Source: Apostichopus japonicus | Taxonomy: Eukaryota > Echinodermata > Holothuroidea > Aspidochirotida > Stichopodidae | DNA length: 64,000 bases | Direction of reading: 5' to 3' | Assembly (NCBI RefSeq): GCF_037975245.1 | Contig: NC_092576.1 | Coordinates: 21,267,611 to 21,331,610 of the forward strand | Shown: positions 42,723-58,194 of the stretch, in pieces | How the letters are laid out: every line of letters starts with the position of its first letter | How positions within the stretch are numbered: position 1 is the first letter of the stretch | The notes under the pieces: generated by a model | Database searches by the model: none | What the model was told of the DNA's origin: nothing | The model's input: only the letters and a program-made list of their open reading frames with translations | Program-made: the position numbers and the translations under genes

Positions 42723-45700
42723 CGGTACCGCACATTCGATTGATCGGTACCGCACATTCGATTGATCGGTCACGCACATTCGATTGATCGGTACGGAACA
42801 TTCGTTTGATCGGTACCGCACATTCGATTGATCGGTACGGAACATTCGATTGATCGGTAAGGAGCATTCGATTGATCGGTACCGCACATTCGATTGATCG
42901 GTACCGCATATTCGATTGATCGGTACCGCACATTCGATTGATCCGTACCGCACATTCGATTGATCGGTACCGTACATTCGATTGATCGATACCGCACATT
43001 CGATTGATCGGTACGGAACATTCGATTGATCGGTACCGCACATTCGATTGATCCGTACCGCACATTCGATTGATCGGTCACGCACATTCGATTGATCGGT
43101 ACGGAACATTCGTTTGATCGGTACCGCACATTCGATTGATCGGTACGGAACATTCGATTGATCGGTAAGGAACATTCGATTGATCGGTACCGACCATTCG
43201 ATTGATCGGTACCGCACATTCGATTGATCGGTACCGCACATTCGATTGATCGGTACCGCACATTCGATTGATCGGTACGGAACATTCGATTGATCGGTAC
43301 CGCACATTCGATTGATCCGTACCGCACATTCGATTGATCGGTACCGCACATTCGATTGATCGTTACGGAACATTCGATTGATCGGTTCCGCACATTCGAT
43401 TGATCGGTACCGCACATTCGATTGATCGGAACGGAACATTCGATTGATCGGTACCGCACATCCGATTGATCGGTACCGCACATTCGATTGATCGGTCACG
43501 CACATTCGATTGATCGGTACGGAACATTCGTTTGATCGGTACCGCACATTCGATTGATCGGTACGGAACATTCGATTGATCGGTAAGGAGCATTCGATTG
43601 ATCGGTACCGCACATTCGATTGATCGGTACCGCATATTCGATTGATCGGTACCGCACATTCGATTGATCCGTACCGCACATTCGATTGATCGGTACCGTA
43701 CATTCGATTGATCGATACCGCACATTCGATTGATCGGTACGGAACATTCGATTGATCGGTACCGCACATTCGATTGATCCGTACCGCACATTCGATTGAT
43801 CGGTCACGCACATTCGATTGATCGGTACGGAACATTCGTTTGATCGGTACCGCACATTCGATTGATCGGTACGGAACATTCGATTGATCGGTACCGCACA
43901 TTCGATTGATCGGTACCGCACATTCGATTGATCGGTACCGCACATTCGATTGATCGGTACCGCACATTCGATTGATCGGTACCGCACATTCGATTGATCG
44001 GTACGGAACATTCGATTGATCGGTACCGCACATTCGATTGATCCGTACCGCACATTCGATTGATCGGTACCGCACATTCGATTGATCGGTACGGAACATT
44101 CGATTGATCGGTTCCGCACATTCGATTGATCGGTACCGCACATTCGATTGATCGGTACTGCACATTCGATTGATCGGTACCGCACATTCGATTGATCGGT
44201 ACCGCACATTCGATTGATCGGTACCGCACATTCGATTGATCCGTACCGCACATTCGATTGATCGGTACCGCACATTCGATTGATCGGTTCGGAACATTCG
44301 ATTGATCGGTACCGCACATTCGATTGATCCGTACCGCACATTCGATTGATCGGTCACGCACATTCGATTGATCGGTACGGAACATTCGATTGATCGGTAC
44401 CGAACATTCGATTGATCGGTACCGAACATTCGATTGATCGGTACCGCACATTCGATTGATCGATACTGCACATTCGATTGATCGGTACGGACATTCGATT
44501 GATCGGTACCGCACATTGGATTGATCGGTACCGCACATTCGATTGATCGGTACCGCACATTCGATTGATCCGTACCGCACATTCGATTGATCGGTACCGC
44601 ACATTCGATTGATCGGAACGGAACATTCGATTGATCGGTACCGCACATTCGATTGATCCGTACCGCACATTCGATTGATCGGTACCGCACATTCGATTGA
44701 TCGGTACGGAACATTCGTTTGATCGGTACCGCACATTCGATTGATCGGTACGTAACATTCGTTTGATCGGTACCGCACATTCGATTGATCGGTACCGCAC
44801 ATTCGATTGAAAGAAACGGAACATTCGATTGATCGGTACTGCACATTCGATTGATCGGTACCGCACATTCGTTTGATCGGTACCGCACATTCGATTGATC
44901 GGTACCGCACATTCGATTGATCGGTTCGGAACATTCGATTGATCGGTACTGAACATTCGATTGATCGGTACCGCACATTCGATTGATCGGTACTGCACAT
45001 TCGATTGATCGGTACCGCACATTCGATTGATCGGTACCGCACATTCGATTGATCGGTACCGCACATTCGATTGATCGGAACGGAACATTCGATTGATCGG
45101 TACCGCACATTCGATTGATCGGTACCGCACATTCGATTGATCGGTACCGCACATTCGATTGATCGGTACCGCACATTCGATTGATCCGTACCGCACATTC
45201 GATTGATCCGTACCGCACATTCGATTGATCGGTACCGCACATTCGATTGATCGGTACCGCACATTCGATTTATCGGTACGGAACATTCGTTTGATCGGTA
45301 CCGCACATTCGATTTATCGGTACTGCACATTCGATTGATCGGTACTGCACATTCGATTGATCGGTACCGACCATTCGATTGATCGGTACCGCACATTCGA
45401 TTGATCGGTACCGCACATTCGATTGATCGGAACGGAACATTCGATTGATCGGTACCGCACATTCGATTGATCGGTACCGCACATTCGATTGATCGGTACC
45501 GCACATTCGATTGATCGGAACCGCACATTCGATTGATCGGTACCGCACATTCGATTGATCGGTACGGAACATTCGATTGATCGGTACCGCACATTCGATT
45601 GATCGGTACGGAACATTCGATTGATCGGTACCGCACATTCGATTGATCGGTACCGCACATTCGATTGATCCATACCGCACATTCGATTGATCGGTACTGC

Positions 45701-45913
45701 ACATTCGATTGATCGGTACTGCACATTCGATTGATCGGTACCGCACATTCGATTGATCGGTACCGCACATTCGATTGATCGGAACCGCACATTCGATTGA
45801 TCCGTACCGCACATTCGATTGATCGGTCACGCACATTCGCTTGATCGGTACTGAACATTCGTTTGATCGGTACCGCACATTCGATTGATCGGTACGGAAC
45901 ATTCGATTGATCG
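42723..45913. repeat. Zone C block C1, copy 2
   Basis: Partner of 31,440-34,630. The match continues rightward at a changed offset of 10,909 up to about 46,644, because copy 1 carries an extra 374-base local duplication that this copy lacks. Confidence 0.85.
44472..44492. other. 21-bp unit, deletion type 3
   Basis: Counterpart of 33,189, offset 11,283. Both are followed by CACATTGGATTG. Confidence 0.95.
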
Positions 45914-47767
45914 GTAAGGAACATTCGATTGATCGGTACTGCACATTCGATTGATCGGTACCGCACATTCGATTGATCGGTACGGAACATTCGTTTGATC
46001 GGTACCGCACATTCGATTGATCGGTACGGAACATTCGATTGATCGGTAAGGAACATTCGATTGATCGGTACCGCACATTCGATTGATCGGTACCGCACAT
46101 TCGATTGATCGGTACCGCACATTCGATTGATCGGTACGGAACATTCGATTGATCGGTACCGCACATTCGATTGATCGGTACGGAACATTCGATTGATCGG
46201 TACCGCACATTCGATTGATCCGTACCGCACATTCGATTGATCGGTACCGCACATTCGATTGATCGGTACGGAACATTCGATTGATCGGTTCCGCACATTC
46301 GATTGATCGGTACCGCACATTCGATTGATCGGTACTGCACATTCGATTGATCGGTACCGCACATTCGATTGATCGGTACCGCACATTCGATTGATCGGTA
46401 CCGCACATTCGATTGATCGGTACCGCACATTCGATTTATCGGTACGGAACATTCGTTTGATCGGTACCGCACATTCGATTGATCGGTACGGAACATTCGA
46501 TTGATCGGTAAGGAACATTCGATTGATCGGTACTGCACATTCGATTGATCGGTACTGCACATTCGATTGATCGGTACCGCACATTCGATTGATCGGTACC
46601 GCACATTCGATTGATCGGAACGGAACATTCGATTGATCGGTACCGCACATTCGATTGATCGGTACCGCACATTCGATTGATCGGTACCGCACATTCGATT
46701 GATCGGTACCGCACATTCGATTGATCCGTACCGCACATTCGATTGATCCGTACCGCACATTCGATTGATCGGTACCGCACATTCGATTGATCGGTCACGC
46801 ACATTCGATTTATCGGTACGGAACATTCGTTTGATCGGTACCGCACATTCGATTTATCGGTACTGCACATTCGATTGATCGGTACTGCACATTCGATTGA
46901 TCGGTACCGACCATTCGATTGATCGGTACCGCACATTCGATTGATCGGTACCGCACATTCGATTGATCGGAACGGAACATTCGATTGATCGGTACCGCAC
47001 ATTCGATTGATCGGTACCGCACATTCGATTGATCGGTACCGCACATTCGATTGATCGGAACCGCACATTCGATTGATCGGTACCGCACATTCGATTGATC
47101 GGTACGGAACATTCGATTGATCGGTACCGCACATTCGATTGATCGGTACCGCACATTCGATTGATCGGTACCGCACATTCGATTGATCGGTACCGCACAT
47201 TCGATTGATCCGTACCGCACATTCGATTGATCGGTACTGCACATTCGATTGATCGGTACTGCACATTCGATTGATCGGTACCGCACATTCGATTGATCGG
47301 TACCGCACATTCGATTGATCGGTACCGCACATTCGATTGATCCGTACTGCACATTCGATTGATCGGTACCGCACATTCGATTGATCGGTACGTAACATTC
47401 GTTTGATCGGTACCGCACATTCGATTGATCGGTACCGCACATTCGATTGAACGGAACGGAACATTCGATTGATCGGTACTGCACATTCGTTTGATCGGTA
47501 CCGAACATTCGATTGATCGGTACCGCACATTCGATTGATCGGTACCGCACATTCGATTGATCGGTACTGCACATTCGATTGATCGGTACCGCACATTCGT
47601 TTGATCGGTACCGCACATTCGATTGATCGGTACCGCACATTCGATTGATCGGTACTGCACATTCGATTGATCGGTACCGCACATTCGATTGATCGGTACC
47701 GCACATTCGATTGATCGGTACCGCACATTCGATTGATCGGAACGGAACATTCGATTGATCGGTACCG

Positions 47768-50300
47768 CACATTCGATTGATCGGTCACGCACATTCGATT
47801 GATCGGTACGGAACATTCGATTGATCGGTACCGAACATTCGATTGATCGGTACCGAACATTCGATTGATCGGTACCGCACATTCGATTGATCGATACTGC
47901 ACATTCGATTGATCGGTACGGACATTCGATTGATCGGTACCGCACATTCGATTGATCGGTACCGCACATTCGATTGATCGGTACCGCACATTCGATTGAT
48001 CCGTACCGCACATTCGATTGATCGGTACCGCACATTCGATTGATCGGAACGGAACATTCGATTGATCGGTACCGCACATTCGATTGATCCGTACCGCACA
48101 TTCGATTGATCGGTACCGCACATTCGATTGATCGGTACGGAACATTCGTTTGATCGGTACCGCACATTCGATTGATCGGTACGTAACATTCGTTTGATCG
48201 GTACCGCACATTCGATTGATCGGTACCGCACATTCGATTGAAAGAAACGGAACATTCGATTGATCGGTACTGCACATTCGATTGATCGGTACCGCACATT
48301 CGTTTGATCGGTACCGCACATTCGATTGATCGGTACCGCACATTCGATTGATCGGTTCGGAACATTCGATTGATCGGTACTGAACATTCGATTGATCGGT
48401 ACCGCACATTCGATTGATCGGTACCGCACATTCGATTGATCGGTACGGAACATTCGATTGATCGGTACCGCACATTCGATTGATCGGTACGGAACATTCG
48501 ATTGATCGGTACCGCACATTCGATTGATCGGTACCGCACATTCGATTGATCGGTACCGCACATTCGATTGATCGGTACGGAACATTCGATTGATCGGTAC
48601 CGCACATTCGATTGATCGGTACGGAACATTCGATTGATCGGTACCGCACATTCGATTGATCGGTACCGCACATTCGATTGATCCATAACGCACATTCGAT
48701 TGATCGGTAAGGAACATTCGATTGATCGGTACTGCACATTCGATTGATCGGTACCGCACATTCGATTGAAAGAAACGGAACATTCGATTGATCGGTACTG
48801 CACATTCGATTGATCGGTACCGCACATTCGTTTGATCGGTACCGCACATTCGATTGATCGTTACCGCACATTCGATTGATCGGTTCGGAACATTCGATTG
48901 ATCGGTACTGAACATTCGATTGATCGGTACCGCACATTCGATTGATCGGTACTGCACATTCGATTGATCGGTACCGCACATTCGATTGATCGGTACCGCA
49001 CATTCGATTGATCGGAACGGAACATTCGATTGATCGGTACGGAACATTCGTTTGATCGGTACCGCACATTCGATTGATCGGTACCGCACATTCGATTTAT
49101 CGGTACTACACATTCGATTGATCGGTACCGCACATTCGATTGATCGGTACCGACCATTCGATTGATCGGTACCGCACATTCGATTGATCGGTACCGCACA
49201 TTCGATTGATCGGAACGGAACATTCGATTGATCGGAACCGCACATTCGATTGATCGGTACCGCACATTCGATTGATCGGTACGGAACATTCGATTGATCG
49301 GTACCGCACATTCGATTGATCGGTACGGAACATTCGATTGATCGGTACCGCACATTCGATTGATCGGTACCGCACATTCGATTGATCCATACCGCACATT
49401 CGATTGATCGGTACTGCACATTCGATTGATCGGTACTGCACATTCGATTGATCGGTACCGCACATTCGATTGATCGGTACCGCACATTCGATTGATCGGT
49501 ACCGCACATTCGATTGATCCGTACCGCACATTCGATTGATCGGTCACGCACATTCGCTTGATCGGTACTGAACATTCGTTTGATCGGTACCGCACATTCG
49601 ATTGATCGGTACGGAACATTCGATTGATCGGTAAGGAACATTCGATTGATCGGTACTGCAAATTCGATTGATCGGTACCGCACATTCGATTGATCGGTAC
49701 GGAACATTCGTTTGATCGGTACCGAACATTCGATTGATCGGTACGGAACATTCGATTGATCGGTAAGGAACATTCGATTGATCGGTACCGCACATTCGAT
49801 TGATCGGTACCGCACATTCGATTGATCGGTACCGCACATTCGATTGATCGGTACGGAACATTCGATTGATCGGTACCGCACATTCGATTGATCGGTACGG
49901 AACATTCGATTGATCGGTACCGCACATTCGATTGATCCGTACCGCACATTCGATTGATCGGTACCGCACATTCGATTGATCGGTACGGAACATTCGATTG
50001 ATCGGTTCCGCACATTCGATTGATCGGTACCGCACATTCGATTGATCGGTACTGCACATTCGATTGATCGGTACCGCACATTCGATTGATCGGTACCGCA
50101 CATTCGATTGATCGGTACCGCACATTCGATTGATCCGTACCGCACATTCGATTGATCGGTACCGCACATTCGATTGATCGGTTCGGAACATTCGATTGAT
50201 CGGTACCGCACATTCGATTGATCCGTACCGCACATTCGATTGATCGGTCACGCACATTCGATTGATCGGTACGGAACATTCGATTGATCGGTACCGAACA
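47768..50300. repeat. Zone C block C2, copy 2
   Basis: Partner of 37,035-39,690. After the six-unit difference the offset becomes 10,601. Its right part is also the start of the 2,969-base tandem pair. Confidence 0.83.
47903..47923. other. 21-bp unit, deletion type 3
   Basis: Counterpart of 37,170, offset 10,733. Confidence 0.95.
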
Positions 50301-51520
50301 TTCGATTGATCGGTACCGAACATTCGATTGATCGGTACCGCACATTCGATTGATCGATACTGCACATTCGATTGATCGGTACGGACATTCGATTGATCGG
50401 TACCGCACATTCGATTGATCGGTACCGCACATTCGATTGATCGGTACCGCACATTCGATTGATCCGTACCGCACATTCGATTGATCGGTACCGCACATTC
50501 GATTGATCGGAACGGAACATTCGATTGATCGGTACCGCACATTCGATTGATCCGTACCGCACATTCGATTGATCGGTACCGCACATTCGATTGATCGGTA
50601 CGGAACATTCGTTTGATCGGTACCGCACATTCGATTGATCGGTACGTAACATTCGTTTGATCGGTACCGCACATTCGATTGATCGGTACCGCACATTCGA
50701 TTGAAAGAAACGGAACATTCGATTGATCGGTACTGCACATTCGATTGATCGGTACCGCACATTCGTTTGATCGGTACCGCACATTCGATTGATCGGTACC
50801 GCACATTCGATTGATCGGTTCGGAACATTCGATTGATCGGTACTGAACATTCGATTGATCGGTACCGCACATTCGATTGATCGGTACTGCACATTCGATT
50901 GATCGGTACCGCACATTCGATTGATCGGTACCGCACATTCGATTGATCGGTACCGCACATTCGATTGATCGGAACGGAACATTCGATTGATCGGTACCGC
51001 ACATTCGATTGATCGGTACCGCACATTCGATTGATCGGTACCGCACATTCGTTTGATCGGTACCGCACATTCGATTGATCCGTACCGCACATTCGATTGA
51101 TCCGTACCGCACATTCGATTGATCGGTACCGCACATTCGATTGATCGGTCACGCACATTCGATTTATCGGTACGGAACATTCGTTTGATCGGTACCGCAC
51201 ATTCGATTGATCGGTACGGAACATTCGATTGATCGGTAAGGAACATTCGATTGATCGGTACTGCACATTCGATTGATCGGTACTGCACATTCGATTGATC
51301 GGTACCGCACATTCGATTGATCGGTACCGCACATTCGATTGATCGGTACCGCACATTCGATTGATCGGTACGGAACATTCGTTTGATCAGTACCGCACAT
51401 TCGATTGATCGGTACCGCACATTCGATTTATCGGTACTGCACATTCGATTGATCGGTACTGCACATTCGATTGATCGGTACCGACCATTCGATTGATCGG
51501 TACCGCACATTCGATTGATC
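49180..51520. repeat. 2,969-bp higher-order unit, copy 1
   Basis: It matches 52,149-54,489 at a period of 2,969 bases (135 units minus the one-base deletion at 50,366). Matched markers are GATCCATACC at 49,384 and 52,353, GGTACGGAC at 50,378 and 53,347, GATTGAAAG at 50,703 and 53,672, and GATCAGTACC near 51,387 and 54,356. Confidence 0.86.
50366..50386. other. 21-bp unit, deletion type 3
   Basis: Lies in copy 1 of the 2,969-base unit. Confidence 0.95.
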
Positions 51521-52148
51521 GGTACGGAACATTCGATTGATCGGTACCGCACATTCGATTGATCGGTACCGCACATTCGATTGATCGGTACCGCACATTC
51601 GATTGATCCGTACCGCACATTCGATTGATCGGTACCGCACATTCGATTGATCGGAACGGAACATTCGATTGATCGGTACCGCACATTCGATTGATCCGTA
51701 CCGCACATTCGATTGATCGGTACCGCACATTCGATTGATCCGTACCGCACATTCGATTGATCGGTACCGCACATTCGATTGATCGGTACGTAACATTCGT
51801 TTGATCGGTACCGCACATTCGATTGATCGGTACCGCACATTCGATTGAACGGAACGGAACATTCGATTGATCGGTACTGCACATTCGTTTGATCGGTACC
51901 GAACATTCGATTGATCGGTACCGCACATTCGATTGATCGGTACCGCACATTCGATTGATCGGTACTGCACATTCGATTGATCGGTACCGCACATTCGATT
52001 GATCGGTACTGCACATTCGATTGATCGGTACCGCACATTCGTTTGATCGGTACCGCACATTCGATTGATCGGTACCGCACATTCGATTGATCGGAACGGA
52101 ACATTCGATTGATCGGTACCGCACATTCGATTGATCGGTACCGCACAT

Positions 52149-54489
52149 TCGATTGATCGGTACCGCACATTCGATTGATCGGAACGGAACATTCGATTGA
52201 TCGGAACCGCACATTCGATTGATCGGTACCGCACATTCGATTGATCGGTACGGAACATTCGATTGATCGGTACCGCACATTCGATTGATCGGTACGGAAC
52301 ATTCGATTGATCGGTACCGCACATTCGATTGATCGGTACCGCACATTCGATTGATCCATACCGCACATTCGATTGATCGGTACTGCACATTCGATTGATC
52401 GGTACTGCACATTCGATTGATCGGTACCGCACATTCGATTGATCGGTACCGCACATTCGATTGATCGGTACCGCACATTCGATTGATCCGTACCGCACAT
52501 TCGATTGATCGGTCACGCACATTCGCTTGATCGGTACTGAACATTCGTTTGATCGGTACCGCACATTCGATTGATCGGTACGGAACATTCGATTGATCGG
52601 TAAGGAACATTCGATTGATCGGTACTGCACATTCGATTGATCGGTACCGCACATTCGATTGATCGGTACGGAACATTCGTTTGATCGGTACCGCACATTC
52701 GATTGATCGGTACGGAACATTCGATTGATCGGTAAGGAACATTCGATTGATCGGTACCGCACATTCGATTGATCGGTACCGCACATTCGATTGATCGGTA
52801 CCGCACATTCGATTGATCGGTACGGAACATTCGATTGATCGGTACCGCACATTCGATTGATCGGTACGGAACATTCGATTGATCGGTACCGCACATTCGA
52901 TTGATCCGTACCGCACATTCGATTGATCGGTACCGCACATTCGATTGATCGGTACGGAACATTCGATTGATCGGTTCCGCACATTCGATTGATCGGTACC
53001 GCACATTCGATTGATCGGTACTGCACATTCGATTGATCGGTACCGCACATTCGATTGATCGGTACCGCACATTCGATTGATCGGTACCGCACATTCGATT
53101 GATCCGTACCGCACATTCGATTGATCGGTACCGCACATTCGATTGATCGGTTCGGAACATTCGATTGATCGGTACCGCACATTCGATTGATCCGTACCGC
53201 ACATTCGATTGATCGGTCACGCACATTCGATTGATCGGTACGGAACATTCGATTGATCGGTACCGAACATTCGATTGATCGGTACCGAACATTCGATTGA
53301 TCGGTACCGCACATTCGATTGATCGATACTGCACATTCGATTGATCGGTACGGACATTCGATTGATCGGTACCGCACATTCGATTGATCGGTACCGCACA
53401 TTCGATTGATCGGTACCGCACATTCGATTGATCCGTACCGCACATTCGATTGATCGGTACCGCACATTCGATTGATCGGAACGGAACATTCGATTGATCG
53501 GTACCGCACATTCGATTGATCCGTACCGCACATTCGATTGATCGGTACCGCACATTCGATTGATCGGTACGGAACATTCGTTTGATCGGTACCGCACATT
53601 CGATTGATCGGTACGTAACATTCGTTTGATCGGTACCGCACATTCGATTGATCGGTACCGCACATTCGATTGAAAGAAACGGAACATTCGATTGATCGGT
53701 ACTGCACATTCGATTGATCGGTACCGCACATTCGTTTGATCGGTACCGCACATTCGATTGATCGGTACCGCACATTCGATTGATCGGTTCGGAACATTCG
53801 ATTGATCGGTACTGAACATTCGATTGATCGGTACCGCACATTCGATTGATCGGTACTGCACATTCGATTGATCGGTACCGCACATTCGATTGATCGGTAC
53901 CGCACATTCGATTGATCGGTACCGCACATTCGATTGATCGGAACGGAACATTCGATTGATCGGTACCGCACATTCGATTGATCGGTACCGCACATTCGAT
54001 TGATCGGTACCGCACATTCGTTTGATCGGTACCGCACATTCGATTGATCCGTACCGCACATTCGATTGATCCGTACCGCACATTCGATTGATCGGTACCG
54101 CACATTCGATTGATCGGTCACGCACATTCGATTTATCGGTACGGAACATTCGTTTGATCGGTACCGCACATTCGATTGATCGGTACGGAACATTCGATTG
54201 ATCGGTAAGGAACATTCGATTGATCGGTACTGCACATTCGATTGATCGGTACTGCACATTCGATTGATCGGTACCGCACATTCGATTGATCGGTACCGCA
54301 CATTCGATTGATCGGTACCGCACATTCGATTGATCGGTACGGAACATTCGTTTGATCAGTACCGCACATTCGATTGATCGGTACCGCACATTCGATTTAT
54401 CGGTACTGCACATTCGATTGATCGGTACTGCACATTCGATTGATCGGTACCGACCATTCGATTGATCGGTACCGCACATTCGATTGATC
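52149..54489. repeat. 2,969-bp higher-order unit, copy 2
   Basis: Second copy of the 135-unit tandem block. At its right end copy 1 continues with GGTACGGAAC while this copy continues with GGTACCGCAC and GGAACGGAAC. Confidence 0.86.
53335..53355. other. 21-bp unit, deletion type 3
   Basis: Lies in copy 2 of the 2,969-base unit and copy 1 of the 4,839-base unit. Confidence 0.95.
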
Positions 54490-54899
54490 GGTACCGCACA
54501 TTCGATTGATCGGAACGGAACATTCGATTGATCGGTACCGCACATTCGATTGATCGGTACCGCACATTCGATTGATCGGTACCGCACATTCGATTGATCG
54601 GAACCGCACATTCGATTGATCGGTACCGCACATTCGATTGATCGGTACGGAACATTCGATTGATCGTTACCGCACATTCGATTGATCGGTACGGAACATT
54701 CGATTGATCGGTACCGCACATTCGATTGATCGGTACCGCACATTCGATTGATCCATACCGCACATTCGATTGATCGGTACTGCACATTCGATTGATCGGT
54801 ACTGCACATTCGATTGATCGGTACCGCACATTCGATTGATCGGTACCGCACAATCGATTGATCGGTACCGCACATTCGATTGATCCGTACCGCACATTC

Positions 54900-56400
54900 G
54901 ATTGATCGGTCACGCACATTCGCTTGATCGGTACTGAACATTCGTTTGATCGGTACCGCACATTCGATTGATCGGTACGGAACATTCGATTGATCGGTAA
55001 GGAACATTCGATTGATCGGTACCGCACATTCGATTGATCGGTACCGCACATTCGTATGATCGGTACCGCACATTCGATTGATCGGTACGGCACATTCGAT
55101 TGATCGGTACGGAACATTCGTTTTATCGGTACCGCACATTCGATTGATCGGTACCGCACATTCGATTGATCGGTACTGCACATTCGATTGATCGGTACTG
55201 CACATTCGATTGATCGGTACCGAACATTCGATTGATCGGTACCGCACATTCGATTGATCGGTACCGCACATTCGATTGATCGGAACGGAACATTCGATTG
55301 ATCGGTACCGCACATTCGATTGATCGGTACGGAACATTCGATTGATCGGTACCGCACATTCGATTGATCTGTACCGCACATTCGATTGAGCGGTACCGCA
55401 CATTCGATTGATCGGTACGTAACATTCGTTTGATCGGTACCGCACATTCGATTGATCGGTACCGCACATTCGATTGATCGGTACTGCACATTCGATTGAT
55501 CGGTACTGCACATTCGATTGATCGGTACCGAACATTCGATTGATCGGTACCGCACATTCGATTGATCGGTACCGCACATTCGATTGATCGGAACGGAACA
55601 TTCGATTGATCGGAACGGAACATTCGATTGATCGGTACCGCACATTCGTTTGATCGGTACCGCATATTCGATTGATCGGTACCGCACATTCGATTGATCG
55701 GTACTGCACATTCGATTGATCGGTACTGCACATTCGATTGATCGGTACCGAACATTCGATTGATCGGTACCGCACATTCGATTGATCGGTACCGCACATT
55801 CGATTGATCGGAACGGAACATTCGATTGATCGGTACCGCACATTCGATTGATCGGAACGGAACATTCGATTGATCGGTACCGCACATTCGATTGATCGGA
55901 ACGGAACATTCGATTGATCGGTACCGCACATTCGTTTGATCGGTACCGCACATTCGATTGATCGGTACCGCACATTCGATTGATCGGTTCGGAACATTCG
56001 ATTGATCGGTACTGAACATTCGATTGATCGGTACCGCACATTCGATTGATCGGTACCGCACATTCGATTGATCGGAACGGAACATTCGATTGATCGGTAC
56101 CGCACATTCGATTGATCGGTACGGAACATTCGATTGATCGGTACCGCACATTCGATTGATCGGTACCGCACATTCGATTGATCGGTACGGAACATTCGAT
56201 TGATCGGTACCGCACATTCGATTGATCGGTACCGCACATTCGATTGATCGGTACTGCACATTCGATTGATCGGTACCGCACATTCGATTGATCGGTCACG
56301 CACATTCGATTGATCGGTACGGAACATTCGTTTGATCGGTACCGCACATTAGATTGATCGGTACCGCAAATTCGATTGATCGGTACGGAACATTCGATTG
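54900..56400. repeat. Zone-B-type block embedded in zone C, copy 1
   Basis: ATTCGTATGATC (55,053) is followed within four units by ATTCGTTTTATC and then by the GGTACTGCAC pair and GGTACCGAAC. This is the same order as near 17,905-18,060 and 30,266-30,420. GGTACCGAAC rather than the zone C form GGTACCGACC confirms the affinity. GATTGAGCGG and GGTACGTAAC near 55,387-55,425 are also A/B-type. It was then carried along in the 4,839-base duplication. Confidence 0.72.
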
Positions 56401-58173
56401 ATCGGTACTGCACATTCGATTGATCGGTACCGCACATTCGATTGATCGGTACCGCACATTCGATTGATCGGTACCGCACATTCGATTGATCGGTACCGCA
56501 CATTCGATTGATCGGAACGGAACATTCGATTGATCGGTACCGCACATTCGATTGATCGGTACCGCACATTCGATTGATCGGTACCGCACATTCGATTGAT
56601 CGGAACCGCACATTCGATTGATCGGTACCGCACATTCGATTGATCGGTACGGAACATTCGATTGATCGGTACCGCACATTCGATTGATCGGTACGGAACA
56701 TTCGATTGATCGGTACCGCACATTCGATTGATCGGTACCGCACATTCGATTGATCCATACCGCACATTCGATTGATCGGTACTGCACATTCGATTGATCG
56801 GTACTGCACATTCGATTGATCGGTACCGCACATTCGATTGATCGGTACCGCACATTCGATTGATCGGTACCGCACATTCGATTGATCCGTACCGCACATT
56901 CGATTGATCGGTCACGCACATTCGCTTGATCGGTACTGAACATTCGTTTGATCGGTACCGCACATTCGATTGATCGGTACGGAACATTCGATTGATCGGT
57001 AAGGAACATTCGATTGATCGGTACTGCACATTCGATTGATCGGTACCGCACATTCGATTGATCGGAACCGCACATTCGATTGATCGGTACCGCACATTCG
57101 ATTGATCGGTACGGAACATTCGATTGATCGGTACCGCACATTCGATTGATCGGTACGGAACATTCGATTGATCGGTACCGCACATTCGATTGATCGGTAC
57201 CGCACATTCGATTGATCCATACCGCACATTCGATTGATCGGTACTGCACATTCGATTGATCGGTACCGCACATTCGATTGATCGGTACCGCACATTCGAT
57301 TGATCGGTACCGCACATTCGATTGATCCGTACCGCACATTCGATTGATCGGTCACGCACATTCGTTTGATCGGTACTGAACATTCGTTTGATCGGTACCG
57401 CACATTCGATTGATCGGTACGGAACATTCGATTGATCGGTAAGGAACATTCGATTGATCGGTACTGCACATTCGATTGATCGGTACCGCACATTCGATTG
57501 ATCGGTACGGAACATTCGTTTGATCGGTACCGCACATTCGATTGATCGGTACGGAACATTCGATTGATCGGTAAGGAACATTCGATTGATCGGTACCGCA
57601 CATTCGATTGATCGGTACCGCACATTCGATTGATCGGTACCGCACATTCGATTGATCGGTACGGAACATTCGATTGATCGGTACCGCACATTCGATTGAT
57701 CGGTACGGAACATTCGATTGATCGGTACCGCACATTCGATTGATCCGTACCGCACATTCGATTGATCGGTACCGCACATTCGATTGATCGGTACGGAACA
57801 TTCGATTGATCGGTTCCGCACATTCGATTGATCGGTACCGCACATTCGATTGATCGGTACTGCACATTCGATTGATCGGTACCGCACATTCGATTGATCG
57901 GTACCGCACATTCGATTGATCGGTACCGCACATTCGATTGATCCGTACCGCACATTCGATTGATCGGTACCGCACATTCGATTGATCGGTTCGGAACATT
58001 CGATTGATCGGTACCGCACATTCGATTGATCCGTACCGCACATTCGATTGATCGGTCACGCACATTCGATTGATCGGTACGGAACATTCGATTGATCGGT
58101 ACCGAACATTCGATTGATCGGTACCGAACATTCGATTGATCGGTACCGCACATTCGATTGATCGATACTGCAC

Positions 58174-58194
58174 ATTCGATTGATCGGTACGGAC
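58174..58194. other. 21-bp unit, deletion type 3
   Basis: Lies in copy 2 of the 4,839-base unit. Last one-base deletion in the window. Confidence 0.95.

Larger units (their letters stand above)
52400..56460. repeat. 4,839-bp higher-order unit, copy 1
   Basis: It matches about 57,240-61,300 at an offset of 4,839 bases (220 units minus the one-base deletion at 53,335). Paired markers include GGTACGGAC 53,347/58,186, GATTGAAAG 53,672/58,511 and ATTCGTATGATC 55,053/59,892. At the left edge one GGTACTGCAC unit is missing from the second copy: GATCCATACC at 52,353 pairs with 57,214, offset 4,861. Confidence 0.85.
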
